DNA of 64,000 nt from Cytobacillus dafuensis (GTDB lineage: Bacteria > Bacillota > Bacilli > Bacillales > Cytobacillaceae), in NCBI RefSeq assembly GCF_007995155.1, contig NZ_CP042593.1:848001-912000 (forward strand), written 5' to 3'. Made by a program: the position numbers and the translations under genes. This document shows, one piece after another, positions 45,097 to 54,228 of this stretch (position 1 is the stretch's first letter; the number at the start of each line of letters is the position of its first letter). The notes below the pieces were generated by a model. It searched no databases. It saw only the letters and a list, made by a program, of their open reading frames with translations, and was not told the origin of the DNA.

Positions 45097-45543
45097 TTGA
45101 TAATAAGAAAAGCAGAGAATCAAGACAGTGAAGTCCTTAGTGAATTAGCTTACAAATCTAAAGCCTATTGGGGATATTCAAAAGAATTTATTGAAAAATG
45201 TAAAGATGATCTGACAGTAACAGTACAATACATGAGAGAAAATCATGTTTACGTATTGGAGAAAGATAACACAATACTTGCATTTTATAGTCTTTCTACA
45301 AATCCTAATCGTTTGGATGCATTGTTCATAGATCCGGACCATATAGGTAAGGGAATCGGTAAAGTATTATGGGAGGATTTAATAAACAAAGCAAAACATT
45401 TAAACATGAAAGAGTTTAATATTGATAGTGATCCAAATGCAGAAGGCTATTATTTAAAAATGGGTGCGAAAAGAATTGGTGAAACTCCATCAACAGTCTT
45501 TCCTAACCGGAGCTTACCTCTGATGAATGTCACAGTAGAATAA
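45097..45543 (+). CDS. GNAT-family N-acetyltransferase
   Basis: 148 residues with FIDPDHIGKGIGKVLWEDLI as acetyl-CoA loop and NAEGYYLKMGAKRIGE at the end. Start TTG 45097 follows GGGAGGAG, 31 bases after the lipoprotein gene. The unusual early sequence IRKAENQDSEVLSELAYKSK is typical of acetyltransferases whose acceptors are small molecules. Confidence 0.86.
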   Translation: MIIRKAENQDSEVLSELAYKSKAYWGYSKEFIEKCKDDLTVTVQYMRENHVYVLEKDNTILAFYSLSTNPNRLDALFIDPDHIGKGIGKVLWEDLINKAKHLNMKEFNIDSDPNAEGYYLKMGAKRIGETPSTVFPNRSLPLMNVTVE

Positions 45544-45565
45544 GTGTTAATATCTATTTTTTGTT

Positions 45566-45598
45566 GCTTTACTTCAAATAGGAGTAAGGCCTTTTTTC
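45566..45598 (+). terminator. Intrinsic terminator
   Basis: GCTTTACTTC pairs with GGAGTAAGGC (two G-T pairs) around AAATA and is followed by CTTTTTT. Confidence 0.8.
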
Positions 45599-45679
45599 TA
45601 ATCAAGTAGAAATAATGGTTTACCAACATTCACATATAAGGGAATTGTTTAGGATAGTTCAAAAAACAGGGGTGAAACG

Positions 45680-46396
45680 ATGAAACATAAGGATGAACAA
45701 CTTATAGGACAAGTCAAGGAAATCCGGCGGTTTCCTGTCAAAACCATTTTAGGGGAATCTTTGTCATCTGTGTCAATTAATAATCGAGGTCTCATTGGAG
45801 ATCGTTTGTGGGCAATAAGAAACTTGAGCGGAAAGTTTGGCAGTGGTAAGACTACACGCCGATTCCAACAGATGGACGGGCTATTTAATTATAGAGCGAG
45901 ATATGAAGGAGCTACTCCAATTGTAACTATGCCTGATGGATTGGATTATCGGGCTGACGATAATGCTGTAAATGAGGTGTTAAGTGAGCGGCTCGGATTT
46001 CAAGTAACCTTGGCTCGAGAAGAGTCCATCTCTCATTTTGATGAGGGTCCAGTAAGTATCATTACGACCTCAGCGTTACGCAAGTTAAGTCAGCAATTAG
46101 GAGAGACAGTAGACCCTCGTCGCTTTCGAGCAAACTTATTAATTGATACAGAATTAACTGGATACATTGAAGATGATTGGGTGGACCGACTAATCCAAGT
46201 TGGGCCAACAGTATTCTTGAGAGTGGTTGCCACTCTCCCAAGATGTGTAATGGTGAATAATTCTCAAGAAGAACTACCACAGGATGCTCGGATACTCCGA
46301 AATTTAGCCCATAATCATGATGCAATGTTTGGTGTTTGGGCGAAGGTTGAACGTGGCGGTGAAGTGAGTGTCGGAGATGAAACAATCATACGATAA
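45680..46396 (+). CDS. MOSC-domain protein
   Basis: The 238-residue protein has the MOSC-N barrel (VKEIRRFPVKTILGESLSSV, then RGLIGDRLWAI) and a MOSC domain with the conserved Cys in LPRCVMVNNSQ and PRRFRANLLID. MOSC proteins carry a sulphur or molybdenum-cofactor-related function and resemble the Moco sulphurase C-terminus and YcbX/YiiM. Here it may act in detoxification of N-hydroxylated compounds. Start is ATG 45680 behind AGGGGTG. Monocistronic. Confidence 0.87.
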   Translation: MKHKDEQLIGQVKEIRRFPVKTILGESLSSVSINNRGLIGDRLWAIRNLSGKFGSGKTTRRFQQMDGLFNYRARYEGATPIVTMPDGLDYRADDNAVNEVLSERLGFQVTLAREESISHFDEGPVSIITTSALRKLSQQLGETVDPRRFRANLLIDTELTGYIEDDWVDRLIQVGPTVFLRVVATLPRCVMVNNSQEELPQDARILRNLAHNHDAMFGVWAKVERGGEVSVGDETIIR

Positions 46397-46714
46397 CTCA
46401 GTCGCTGTTCAATAAGTGTAGCCGTTCTGATAGCATTATTCTTATTAAACTAAGGTGAGCAATGTAGTGAAAATAAGAATTTAATAAGAGGAGGAAGCAA
46501 GTTATCAATGAAAGCATATGGTGAAGATTTAGATGAAAAATCATTAATGCTATTTAAAAAATGTAAGAGTAAAAGATTTAGCTTTAAATTTTTCAAGGTA
46601 AGGCTGCAATGGAGATCTTCTATTAGGAGCTAACGATGCTGTTTTGTTGAAAATGGGTATTAAGAATTGGTGTAAATATAGTAAGTAGAGAACGACCGCA
46701 AGGGGGAGAGAAAA
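46397..46714 (+). other. Gene-poor region with a possible 41-residue ORF
   Basis: The 318-bp gap holds a weak open frame at 46508-46633 (MKAYGEDLDEKSLMLFKKCK, ends at TAA 46633) with GAGGAGG about 13 bases upstream. It has no similarity I recognise and may be a gene remnant. ATTCTTATTAAA and its near-complement AATAAGAATTTAA flank a 23-base stretch at about 46437-46485. Confidence 0.35.
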
Positions 46715-47236
46715 TTGAAAAGAAATTGGTTATTTTCGCTGTTAACTTGTTTGGTATTTTTAATTGGTTGTTCAAAAGAACAAACATTTGAAGAATTCTT
46801 TCACAAAAAGATGGATGAAATGCACCTAGGAGAAAAGGATTATTCTTATACTCTTATTCATAAGCAAATGAATATTGTACATAAAGATGATGCAATTGCA
46901 GTATTTAAAGAACGTCGTACAGAAAAAGAAATAATCTTTATCGCTTATCTTGAAAAAGAAAATGATAAATGGGAATGGAGACAAACAAGAGGAGCAGCAT
47001 GGAATTCTCCTGTTAAATGGTCTGCAATGAACCAAGTTCCTTTCATATATTCAGGAGCGATTAATGATACCTCTATTTCAAAGGTATACGCTGGTAATGA
47101 ATTAGCGAAAATCATCAAAATTGAAGGAGATAAAAGGTTTTGGTATGCCATCAGTGATTTTAAAGATGTTGATGTAACAGTAGTTAAAGATGATGGTTCT
47201 AAAGAAATCCTAAAAAAATTCGACGAAGAGATATAA
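46715..47236 (+). CDS. Hypothetical lipoprotein
   Basis: The 173-residue protein starts at TTG 46715 behind AGGGGGAGAG. MKRNWLFSLLTCLVFLIGC is a lipoprotein signal with lipobox FLIGC. The mature part is charged with alternating strands (KWEWRQTRGAAWNSPVKWSA) and has no recognised domain; similar small lipoproteins are common in Bacillus. Two bacterial-type repeats are not seen. Function unknown. Confidence 0.72.
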   Translation: MKRNWLFSLLTCLVFLIGCSKEQTFEEFFHKKMDEMHLGEKDYSYTLIHKQMNIVHKDDAIAVFKERRTEKEIIFIAYLEKENDKWEWRQTRGAAWNSPVKWSAMNQVPFIYSGAINDTSISKVYAGNELAKIIKIEGDKRFWYAISDFKDVDVTVVKDDGSKEILKKFDEEI

Positions 47237-47390
47237 ATAAAGGAGTAAGTAAGGCATTGGAGATAAAGTAAATTTACTAGTTTCTTTAACTAATGATTAT
47301 AGATGATTTTATATTAATGGGCTGGTAGCTAAAAAGGGATATTCTAATTCTCTTAAAATAAAATTTGTTTCATTTGAGGAGAATGAATAA

Positions 47391-47651
47391 ATGAATTCAC
47401 CTGAGCAAAATAAAAAAAATCTATTGGAAATGAAAAACTTCCTCTGCGAGATGCTTTTTGCTCTTTCTTTTATTTGGATTGGAACATGGTTTTTTCTAGA
47501 AACATACAAATGGGTCGTATATGTTTTTATGGCAGGAGCTGTATTTCTTGTATTTTTATTTAGGTTTTTAAAAGTTTCTTTAAAGTTCCTATTTTTGCTT
47601 TCTTCTATCATGTTGTTTATTGCGTTTCTTGTTACGGTTCTATTTTCGTAA
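47391..47651 (+). CDS. Small membrane protein, three helices
   Basis: 86 residues: LCEMLFALSFIWIGTWFFLE, WVVYVFMAGAVFLVFLFRFL and LFLLSSIMLFIAFLVTVLFS are three successive membrane helices. Start is ATG 47391 behind GAGGAGAA. I recognise no family. It may be co-transcribed with the downstream NIF3-insert-like gene 85 bases later. Confidence 0.62.
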   Translation: MNSPEQNKKNLLEMKNFLCEMLFALSFIWIGTWFFLETYKWVVYVFMAGAVFLVFLFRFLKVSLKFLFLLSSIMLFIAFLVTVLFS

Positions 47652-47735
47652 ATCATTCAAATTCATACGTATCGAGGTTGTTTTCGGAAAATTTAATATA
47701 ATGAAACTTAGAAAGAGAATTGAGGAGGTAATTAA

Positions 47736-48056
47736 TTGAATATTAACCACGTTAAGGTCGAAGTTTTATTACCAGAAGAGTATATTGAAGAATTAAGAAA
47801 TAAGTTAAACGACATTGGTGTTTTAACAGTAGGTAAATACGATAATGTAATTTCCTACTCAATCGTTCATGGATATTGGAGACCATTAGACGATTCAAAA
47901 CCCTTCAATGGTACTGTAGGAGAAATATCTTTTGGCACTGAATGTAAAATGGAATTTAGATGTTCATATAAGAATATTGATGAGGTAGTAAACATTATTA
48001 AAAGTGTTCATCCATATGAAGAACCGATCATTAATATAATTCCATTATTAAACTAA
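47736..48056 (+). CDS. NIF3-insert / CutA-PII-like protein
   Basis: The 106-residue protein (KVEVLLPEEYIEELRNKLND, GKYDNVISYSIVHGYWRPLD, GTVGEISFGTECKMEFRCSY, VHPYEEPIINIIPLLN) matches the small ferredoxin-like domain inserted in NIF3/YbgI/YqfO proteins and related to CutA1. Stand-alone copies exist and their role is unclear; metal binding or trimeric regulation is possible. Start TTG 47736 follows GAGGAGGT. A terminator follows. Confidence 0.75.
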   Translation: MNINHVKVEVLLPEEYIEELRNKLNDIGVLTVGKYDNVISYSIVHGYWRPLDDSKPFNGTVGEISFGTECKMEFRCSYKNIDEVVNIIKSVHPYEEPIINIIPLLN

Positions 48057-48059
48057 TGT

Positions 48060-48093
48060 AGCGATTGTTCAATCTGGCAATCGCTATTTTTCT
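48060..48093 (+). terminator. Intrinsic terminator
   Basis: AGCGATTG pairs with CAATCGCT around a 10-base loop, followed by ATTTTTC. Confidence 0.83.
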
Positions 48094-48191
48094 AAATAGA
48101 ATTCTGTTTCAATAAATTAATAGGATGGTATTAGTCATTTTTATGGTAATAAGAATGGTGAAATTTTTATATTGGAGAGAGGATGGTATGA

Positions 48192-48407
48192 ATGCTGCAG
48201 TTTTTTCTTATAACGGGTGTAGTGTGCATAATCATTTCAGGTCTTTTTATAGGAGCGTGGACAGATGGACAGCAGCAAAGAGCAAATTTTCATTCTGAAT
48301 CAGTCAATCATAGAAACTTTAGAACCAAAATAGCATTTTATGCTGGTATTGCTGGGGGAGTTTCTTTAAGTATCGCTGCATTAATATATTTTTTTATCGT
48401 AGATTAA
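48192..48407 (+). CDS. DUF5316-like small membrane protein
   Basis: 71 residues with two helices (FFLITGVVCIIISGLFIGAW and FYAGIAGGVSLSIAALIYFF) separated by a short hydrophilic loop, DGQQQRANFHSESVNHRN. It has the size and layout of DUF5316 proteins. Start is ATG 48192, GGAGAGAGG about ten bases upstream. Function unknown. Confidence 0.6.
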   Translation: MLQFFLITGVVCIIISGLFIGAWTDGQQQRANFHSESVNHRNFRTKIAFYAGIAGGVSLSIAALIYFFIVD

Positions 48408-48576
48408 TAGACCCCGTTAAGAGAAGGGATTAAGTAGTGATACTTTTTCCCTAAATTAACCAAAAATATAGATTATATTATCTGAATATTAGGAATTAAT
48501 ACACTTATTTTCAGATTTTTTTCCGTCTATACTTATACTATTATTAGCAAACTATTAATATATTCGGGAGGTAAAT

Positions 48577-49965
48577 ATGAAGAAGAATCGTAAAATGCCG
48601 AAAGTATTAGCAACGGTTTTAGCTGCTTCACTTGCATTCGGGTCTGTCGGGTATGCTGCACCACTCGCAGGGGAAAATGGGAAATCCCCTTATTCCCAGG
48701 ATCAAAAAATCGTAGCAAGAGTGGATGCTGAACGCGCAATCGAACATATTAAATATTTATCGAAAGAAATTGGAACAAGACCAGGAGGTTTGGAAGCGGA
48801 GAAAAAATCAGCAGACTACATTGCTAAAACGTTAAAAAGCTATGGATATGATGTAGAATATCAATACTTTCCAGTTGCTGACCAATACATAGCAGATGTT
48901 GCTTTTTCCAACGGCACGGTATGGGAAATGGGTGCTGCCCCTAATGGGAAAATTAGTGATGCAGCAGTAAAAGCAGAGGTTGTCTATGTTGAAGGGGGTA
49001 CCAATGTTAACGATTTTAACGATGTTAACGGAAAAGTTGTTCTCATGGCAAGAGAATCATCAACAACTGATTATCGTGCACAGGTAGATAACGCCGTACA
49101 AGCTGGTGCTGCTGGCGTTATTCTTCAAAGTTTAGTAGGAAGCCGCGGAAATTATGGTCAGTCATTTAACCCTAGTTTAACAAAGAAGTATGATGTGCCA
49201 GTCTTTGGTGCAGCTTATATCCAGGGGGAGTGGCTGAAGGAGCAAATGGAAGAAGGAGCTGTTGAAGTCAATTTAACGTCTAAGCATTATTCAGACCTTC
49301 AATCAGTGAACGTCATTGCGACTAAGGAAGCAAAATCGAAGGATAAAGATGTTAAAGAAGTGATTCTTGGCGCTCACCATGACAGTGTTGTCGGAGCACC
49401 AGGAGCCAATGATAATGCTTCTGGTGTAGGCTTGATGCTTGAACTAGCCCGTGTGTATAAAGGGTATAATACCGATAAGACATTGAAATTTATTGCATTT
49501 GGTTCAGAGGAAAGAGGTTTGCTTGGTTCTAAATATTATGTTGAGCAATTAAGCCAGGAACAAAGGGACCAAATCGAAGCAGTCTTTGTACCTGACATGG
49601 TTGCAACCAATTATGACAAAGCGAAAAATCTTTATGCGATGACCGTCGATGGAAGCACGAATATTGTAACCGATTCAACTGTAGCTGCAGGTGCTCGTTT
49701 AGGTAACTCCGATATTTTGCCGGGAACTTTCGGTTCTAGTGATCATGTGTATTTCCATCGAGCAGGAATTCCAGCAGCCCTATTCATCTGGATGGGAATT
49801 GACAGCTGGGACCCGCTTGTCTACCATATTGAAAAGGTTTACCATACACCACAAGACACGATTGAAGACAATATCTCAGTTGAAAGAATGCAGTCTGCTC
49901 TTGACATCATTGGATCTGGACTATTCGATGTTGTTCGAAAGAAAGTTCCAGCGAACAATAAATAA
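48577..49965 (+). CDS. Secreted M28 peptidase with PA domain (second paralogue)
   Basis: The 462-residue zinc peptidase has a signal peptide (LATVLAASLAFGSVGYAA) and PA insert (about 105-235). M28 ligands are H267 (GAHHDS), D279 (GANDNASG), E312 (GSEERG), D340 (FVPDMVA) and a His in KVYHTPQD. It parallels the enzyme at 5672 but has diverged strongly (RRPGG-type N-terminus, SWDPLVYHIEKVYHTP ending). Start ATG 48577 follows GGGAGGT. It is monocistronic, ended by the hairpin at 50024. Confidence 0.92.
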   Translation: MKKNRKMPKVLATVLAASLAFGSVGYAAPLAGENGKSPYSQDQKIVARVDAERAIEHIKYLSKEIGTRPGGLEAEKKSADYIAKTLKSYGYDVEYQYFPVADQYIADVAFSNGTVWEMGAAPNGKISDAAVKAEVVYVEGGTNVNDFNDVNGKVVLMARESSTTDYRAQVDNAVQAGAAGVILQSLVGSRGNYGQSFNPSLTKKYDVPVFGAAYIQGEWLKEQMEEGAVEVNLTSKHYSDLQSVNVIATKEAKSKDKDVKEVILGAHHDSVVGAPGANDNASGVGLMLELARVYKGYNTDKTLKFIAFGSEERGLLGSKYYVEQLSQEQRDQIEAVFVPDMVATNYDKAKNLYAMTVDGSTNIVTDSTVAAGARLGNSDILPGTFGSSDHVYFHRAGIPAALFIWMGIDSWDPLVYHIEKVYHTPQDTIEDNISVERMQSALDIIGSGLFDVVRKKVPANNK

Positions 49966-50023
49966 AAGTTTCTGAAAGATTGCTAGAAAGGGAAGTACCA
50001 AATTCTTTCATAAAACATTTTAG

Positions 50024-50056
50024 AAAAGAGAAGTGTTAGCAGCACTTCTCTTTTTC
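50024..50056 (+). terminator. Intrinsic terminator of the second M28 gene
   Basis: AAAAGAGAAGTG pairs with CACTTCTCTTTT around a 7-base loop and runs into T-rich sequence. Confidence 0.88.
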
Positions 50057-50123
50057 CTATTCCCTAATAGAAACAGATTGCTTATAATTTATTAACAGAC
50101 CCAAACAGCTTAGGAGTTGGACT

Positions 50124-51290
50124 TTGGTGAACAAAAAAGACGTAGCTAACATTCGTAAACAATTCAAGCTTAATAATGATTTAATGAAAATCACCGACAT
50201 TTTTAATGTCTATATAAGGAAGGAAAGCAGCGATATTTATCATGAACAAAGTCATCCGTTTCCAATGTTAGACCACGAACAGCAAGAATTATTCCTCAGT
50301 AACTTCAAAAAGGTACTAACAGGTCAATTGGATGTGAAGTTATTTGAAGTAAAGTTTAAACGTGAAGCAGAGGATCACAGTCAGCAAATTCTTCTTAACG
50401 GTCTGCAATCCAGCGATGTAGAAGAATGGAAAGAACAAATGCTTCTAATGGTTGAAAAAATGTTTAAAGACGTTCAATACGAGGTGGACATGGTCGTAAC
50501 CTTTATTCGTGGGGAATATTTTAAACCGACGAAAAGAAGTAATGAGGAAGCTGAAGAGAGCGGACGGAATGAGGTGTATTCACATCCTTTTATTCTTTGC
50601 AGCATAAATCAAACGGAACAGCCTAAAAGAACTTTGTTGTTTGATTACATTGAAAAGGAATTTAAGTCAAGTGTTGTGGTCGACTCCATTATTAATCTTA
50701 CATCTCCAGTAGCGGGCTTTTTATTTCCTAGCTTCACTGAAAATTCGGCTGATGTAAATCGCGTACTTTACTCAGCTGGCAAACCGAATCAGCCTGATTT
50801 TCATTTCATCGAGGAAGTATTGAATGGCGATGAGATTATGACCGCACAAGATGATAAAGCGGTCTTCGAAGAAATTGTTAAAGCTGTAGCTGGAGATCAG
50901 GTTGATGCTTCTACACTTGCCAATGTATATGAAGAAGTCCACCGCATGATGGTAGAAGATGAAGGGGAAGACACACCTAAATTGGATTACAAAGATGTGG
51001 AACGTGTATTAACGGTGAGTGGAGTGGAAGATGTTGATTCAGATAAGGTCGAAACGGCATTCCAAAGAGTCATCGATGACGAAAAGTATGAGCTGAAAGC
51101 AAGCAGCATTGTCCCAAATTTTAATACGAAATCAATTAAAATCCAGACGAAAGTAGCGAATATTTCTATTAGCCCTCAAGATTTAAAATATGTCAAACAG
51201 GTCAACTACAACGGCAAGCGTTGTATATTAATCGAGGTTGATGAGGATACCATGATTGAAGGCTTTAAATTAATACCAGAAACATTTTAG
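50124..51290 (+). CDS. DUF4317-family protein
   Basis: The 388-residue cytoplasmic protein begins NKKDVANIRKQFKLNNDLMK and has ITDIFNVYIRKESSDIYHEQ, then VVTFIRGEYFKPTKRS, the pattern of the DUF4317 family found in Firmicutes. The C-terminal half is acidic. TTG 50124 or GTG 50127 could be the start; TAGGAG is 7 or 10 bases upstream. Function unknown. It is ended by a strong terminator directly at 51294. Confidence 0.83.
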   Translation: MVNKKDVANIRKQFKLNNDLMKITDIFNVYIRKESSDIYHEQSHPFPMLDHEQQELFLSNFKKVLTGQLDVKLFEVKFKREAEDHSQQILLNGLQSSDVEEWKEQMLLMVEKMFKDVQYEVDMVVTFIRGEYFKPTKRSNEEAEESGRNEVYSHPFILCSINQTEQPKRTLLFDYIEKEFKSSVVVDSIINLTSPVAGFLFPSFTENSADVNRVLYSAGKPNQPDFHFIEEVLNGDEIMTAQDDKAVFEEIVKAVAGDQVDASTLANVYEEVHRMMVEDEGEDTPKLDYKDVERVLTVSGVEDVDSDKVETAFQRVIDDEKYELKASSIVPNFNTKSIKIQTKVANISISPQDLKYVKQVNYNGKRCILIEVDEDTMIEGFKLIPETF

Positions 51291-51293
51291 AGT

Positions 51294-51329
51294 AAAAGCC
51301 TCGATAAAGTAAAATTTATCGAGGCTTTT
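51294..51329 (+). terminator. Intrinsic terminator of the DUF4317 gene
   Basis: A 15-bp stem (AAAAGCCTCGATAAA and complement) with a 6-base loop ends in CTTTTC. Confidence 0.9.
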
Positions 51330-51337
51330 CGTATGAT

Positions 51338-51571
51338 AAACTTGCCTGTTGATTTCCGCTGCAGGCACTTAGCGATCGTGGGCGGTCCGGAAGCCTCCTC
51401 GTCGCTATCGCTCCTGCGGGGTCTCCCTTTGACTCGCTTCTCCCGCAGGACATTGAATAAGCTTCCTAGAATGATCACCGCACGAAGGAAATGCGTTAGC
51501 ATTTTCGAGGATCTCGCGCCTTCCGCTCCTATCAACAACAAAATATCATTATCAATACTGAGCTTTAACAC
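51338..51571 (-). repeat. RE2 copy 2: GC-rich dispersed repeat (long form)
   Basis: Reverse-strand copy that carries an extra ~60-base block relative to copy 1 (contains AAATGC/GCATTT-type hairpin, AAATGCGTTAGCATTT). Its GTGTTAAAGCT end (51561-51571) lies inside the following DsbA-like gene and supplies that gene's last codons and stop. Confidence 0.92.
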
Positions 51572-52487
51572 AGTCTTTTTCTATATAAATTTCCCCTAAA
51601 ATCTCTTTAAGCTGATAATCTACTGGTGAAAGTTCTTTTTGTATAAATGTGTTAACCTCATTTTGTTCAAGATCATATAATGCTTCAATTTCTTTTGAGA
51701 ACAGAAGTGCCTCTTTTTCGAGCATGTTTTTTAATGTGGGAATTGATTGGGATTGAAGCTTTTCTATGGACAGTGCTTGTGTTAATCCTTTTACATAATA
51801 CTCCAGCGGCCTAGCACCAACAATTTTAACCCCTTTATTCTCTTCGTTTACGATGATGATCGTAGGGAAACCGCGTACACCAAGGCTTTTTGCAAGTGCA
51901 AAGTCTTGCTCTAAAAGCTGCTGTCCCGCAGTAAGTCCTGCTTCCTTCACTATTGTTTCCCCGTCGAGCCCTATTTGATTGACAATATTCGTTAACACTT
52001 TGTTATCTCCAATATTTTGATTAAAGACGAAAACAGCTTCTCTTGCCCTGCGTAAAAAAACTTTAGCTAGTTTTTCATCTTTTTGCTGTATGATTTTATA
52101 AACACGTGAGGGAGGATAGGAAGATTGGATTGGATCATTAAGCCATAAGGAACCGTCAATCGGCATGCGGGAATGCTCACCGACTTCTCTCCAGTGACCC
52201 GCTACATCTGCTGGACTCTTAATGCCATTACTCACATCTGCAAAGCCGTCCCAGCTTGCTAGTAATCCTCCCATCACAGTATGAATGCTGAAATAATGGC
52301 CATACTGCTCTTCAAATCGTCGAAGAACTGGCTCTAATGCCCAGCAATGAGAACAGATTGGATCAGTCACATAATATAACGTAATTTTTTTTGAAGGCTG
52401 GTTTAAGTCAATCATTTCAATTGAATCTTCACTAGCTTCTCCACAAATACCTGTTTCTAAATCGCAGATCATTTTATCGATACTCAT
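51552..52487 (-). CDS. DsbA-family protein (SpxH/YjbH-like)
   Basis: The 311-residue protein has a thioredoxin-fold domain with LYYVTDPICSHCWALEPVLR, where C-S-H-C is the redox motif, and the family RGFPTII cis-proline region. The motif matches the ClpXP adaptor SpxH/YjbH (CxxC with WALEP), which presents Spx for degradation. The C-terminal DCVKAQY and stop are encoded by RE2 copy 2. Start ATG follows AGGAGAC-like sequence. It lies next to an HxlR regulator and an MFS pump, suggesting thiol or electrophile stress rather than the housekeeping SpxH. A true adaptor role is unproven. Confidence 0.82.
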   Translation of the reverse strand: MSIDKMICDLETGICGEASEDSIEMIDLNQPSKKITLYYVTDPICSHCWALEPVLRRFEEQYGHYFSIHTVMGGLLASWDGFADVSNGIKSPADVAGHWREVGEHSRMPIDGSLWLNDPIQSSYPPSRVYKIIQQKDEKLAKVFLRRAREAVFVFNQNIGDNKVLTNIVNQIGLDGETIVKEAGLTAGQQLLEQDFALAKSLGVRGFPTIIIVNEENKGVKIVGARPLEYYVKGLTQALSIEKLQSQSIPTLKNMLEKEALLFSKEIEALYDLEQNEVNTFIQKELSPVDYQLKEILGEIYIEKDCVKAQY

Positions 52488-52504
52488 CTTTGTCTCCTCT
52501 TTTC

Positions 52505-52831
52505 TTATAGATATTTATATTGGTGTGCCCATTTTTGAATAGGTTCGAGTGCAGCAGTTAGTGAGCGACCCTTTTCAGTAAGTTCATAAAAAATAGTTAC
52601 AGTAGGTTCAGAAATCACTTTTTTTTCTATTAGTCCGTACTCGGATAATTCAGAAAGTTTTAATGAGAGTGCTCTAGGTGTAATGTCTGAAAGGTCCCTT
52701 TTAATATCAGAAAATCGAGCTATTCCATCTGGGCAAAGCGATAGGTAATGGATGAGTAATCCATTCCACTTTTTACCTAATATTTCCATAGAGTATTCTA
52801 AGAAAGGGCAAATATTAATAAGAATCACCAT
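52505..52831 (-). CDS. HxlR-family winged-helix regulator
   Basis: About 109 residues. NICPFLEYSMEILGKKWNGL and LSDITPRALSLKLSELSEYG are the HxlR signatures, and the N-terminal Cys (ICP) is the redox-sensing position of HypR-type members. The frame is open upstream, but ATG 52831 is the plausible start; no good ribosome site is present, so the start remains uncertain. It lies 17 bases before the DsbA-like gene and is divergent from an MFS gene. The AT-rich promoter area has several TATACTT/AAGTATA inverted repeats, possible operators. Confidence 0.83.
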   Translation of the reverse strand: MVILINICPFLEYSMEILGKKWNGLLIHYLSLCPDGIARFSDIKRDLSDITPRALSLKLSELSEYGLIEKKVISEPTVTIFYELTEKGRSLTAALEPIQKWAHQYKYL

Positions 52832-52996
52832 CCTAATAAAAAGTATAATTAATATAAAAAATATATCAAGTATAAAAAGTATATTTAAGTAAAAATATTT
52901 GGTACACATCCCTGCTGAAAATGTGAAGGGCTTACCTCTTGTATTATTTTACATAAATCGGTAACATGGTTAAGGTACTTTAGGAGGTCTTTAACA

Positions 52997-54160
52997 ATGA
53001 ATAAACGTGTTTATTTATTAGCAATTGTCTCGTTTGTTGTCGGGATGGTTGAGTTAATCATAGGTGGTTTATTAGATTTGGTTGCAGAAGACTTAAATGT
53101 AAGTCTAGGTCAAGCAGGCTTTTTAATGACAGCATTTTCAATTGCATTTGCGATCGCTGCGCCTATTTTATTAACGGTAACACAAAAGGTGGAACGCAAG
53201 CGGCTGACTTTGATTTCGCTATTCGTCTTCTTTGTAGGGAATGTAGTCGCTGTATTCAGTCCATATTATAGTATATTGCTAGTTGGCCGTATCATTTCAG
53301 CTTCAAGCGGCTCATTGCTAATTGCTTTATGTTTAACGATGGTTCCAAGTATTGTAGAAGAAAAATATCGTGCACGGGCCATCGCAATCGTATTTATGGG
53401 TATCAGTGCATCGCTTGTGTTGGGGATTCCGTTTGGATTAATGCTTGGAAATGCATTTGGATGGCGAGCTCCTTTTGTCATGATTTCATTCCTAACACTT
53501 GTTTCAATGGCAGGTGTGCATTTCTTTTTAGGAAACATACCGCCTAAGCCTGCTATTTCCATTGGCAATCAACTTCGCACATTGAAAAATCGAAAAATAT
53601 TACTTGTCCAATTAACATCCTTGATTTTTTTAGCTGGGCATTTAACATTTTATGGATATTTGACACCGTTTTTAAAATTAGAAATGGGATTAGATGGAAC
53701 GTGGGTGAGTATCGTTTATTTCGTTTTCGGGATTGCAGCAGTTGTCGGCGGGGGAATTGGAGGCATACTTGCTGACCGTTTCGGTACGAAGTCTACAATT
53801 TTATCAGTCACTATTCTCTTTGGGCTGTCAATGTTTTTAATCCCTTTCACGACTGCTTCTTTACCAATATTCTTATGCTTGTTGGTCATCTATAGTATGC
53901 TAAGCTGGGCTATTACGCCAGCCGTGCAAAGCTATTTAATCGAATTATCGCATGAGGCTTCGGACATACAGCAAACGCTAAATAATTCGGCGGTTCATAT
54001 TGGGATCGCCTTGGGTTCATTGATTGGAGGCGTTGTGATTGAGCAGACATCTGTGGAGCTAAACCCGACAATAGGTGGTGTATTTATCATTTTTGCTCTA
54101 GGAACAGCTGTCCTTTCGATGTCTAAAAAAAGAACGCAAGTATTGTCATCCCAAGAATAA
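52997..54160 (+). CDS. MFS transporter, DHA1/AraJ-type
   Basis: The 387-residue twelve-helix protein resembles drug:H+ antiporter-1/AraJ-type exporters (YLLAIVSFVVGMVELIIGGL, GRIISASSGSLLIAL, then GGILADRFGTKS). Start ATG 52997 follows AGGAGG. It is divergent from the HxlR gene and is probably its target, a typical regulator/exporter arrangement. RE2 copy 3 follows 68 bases after the stop. Substrate unknown. Confidence 0.87.
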   Translation: MNKRVYLLAIVSFVVGMVELIIGGLLDLVAEDLNVSLGQAGFLMTAFSIAFAIAAPILLTVTQKVERKRLTLISLFVFFVGNVVAVFSPYYSILLVGRIISASSGSLLIALCLTMVPSIVEEKYRARAIAIVFMGISASLVLGIPFGLMLGNAFGWRAPFVMISFLTLVSMAGVHFFLGNIPPKPAISIGNQLRTLKNRKILLVQLTSLIFLAGHLTFYGYLTPFLKLEMGLDGTWVSIVYFVFGIAAVVGGGIGGILADRFGTKSTILSVTILFGLSMFLIPFTTASLPIFLCLLVIYSMLSWAITPAVQSYLIELSHEASDIQQTLNNSAVHIGIALGSLIGGVVIEQTSVELNPTIGGVFIIFALGTAVLSMSKKRTQVLSSQE

Positions 54161-54228
54161 TTAAATCAACTGACCCTTTTAGGAGCGGTATTCATTTTTC
54201 AATTAGGTTTTTTTATAAACAAAAGGCT

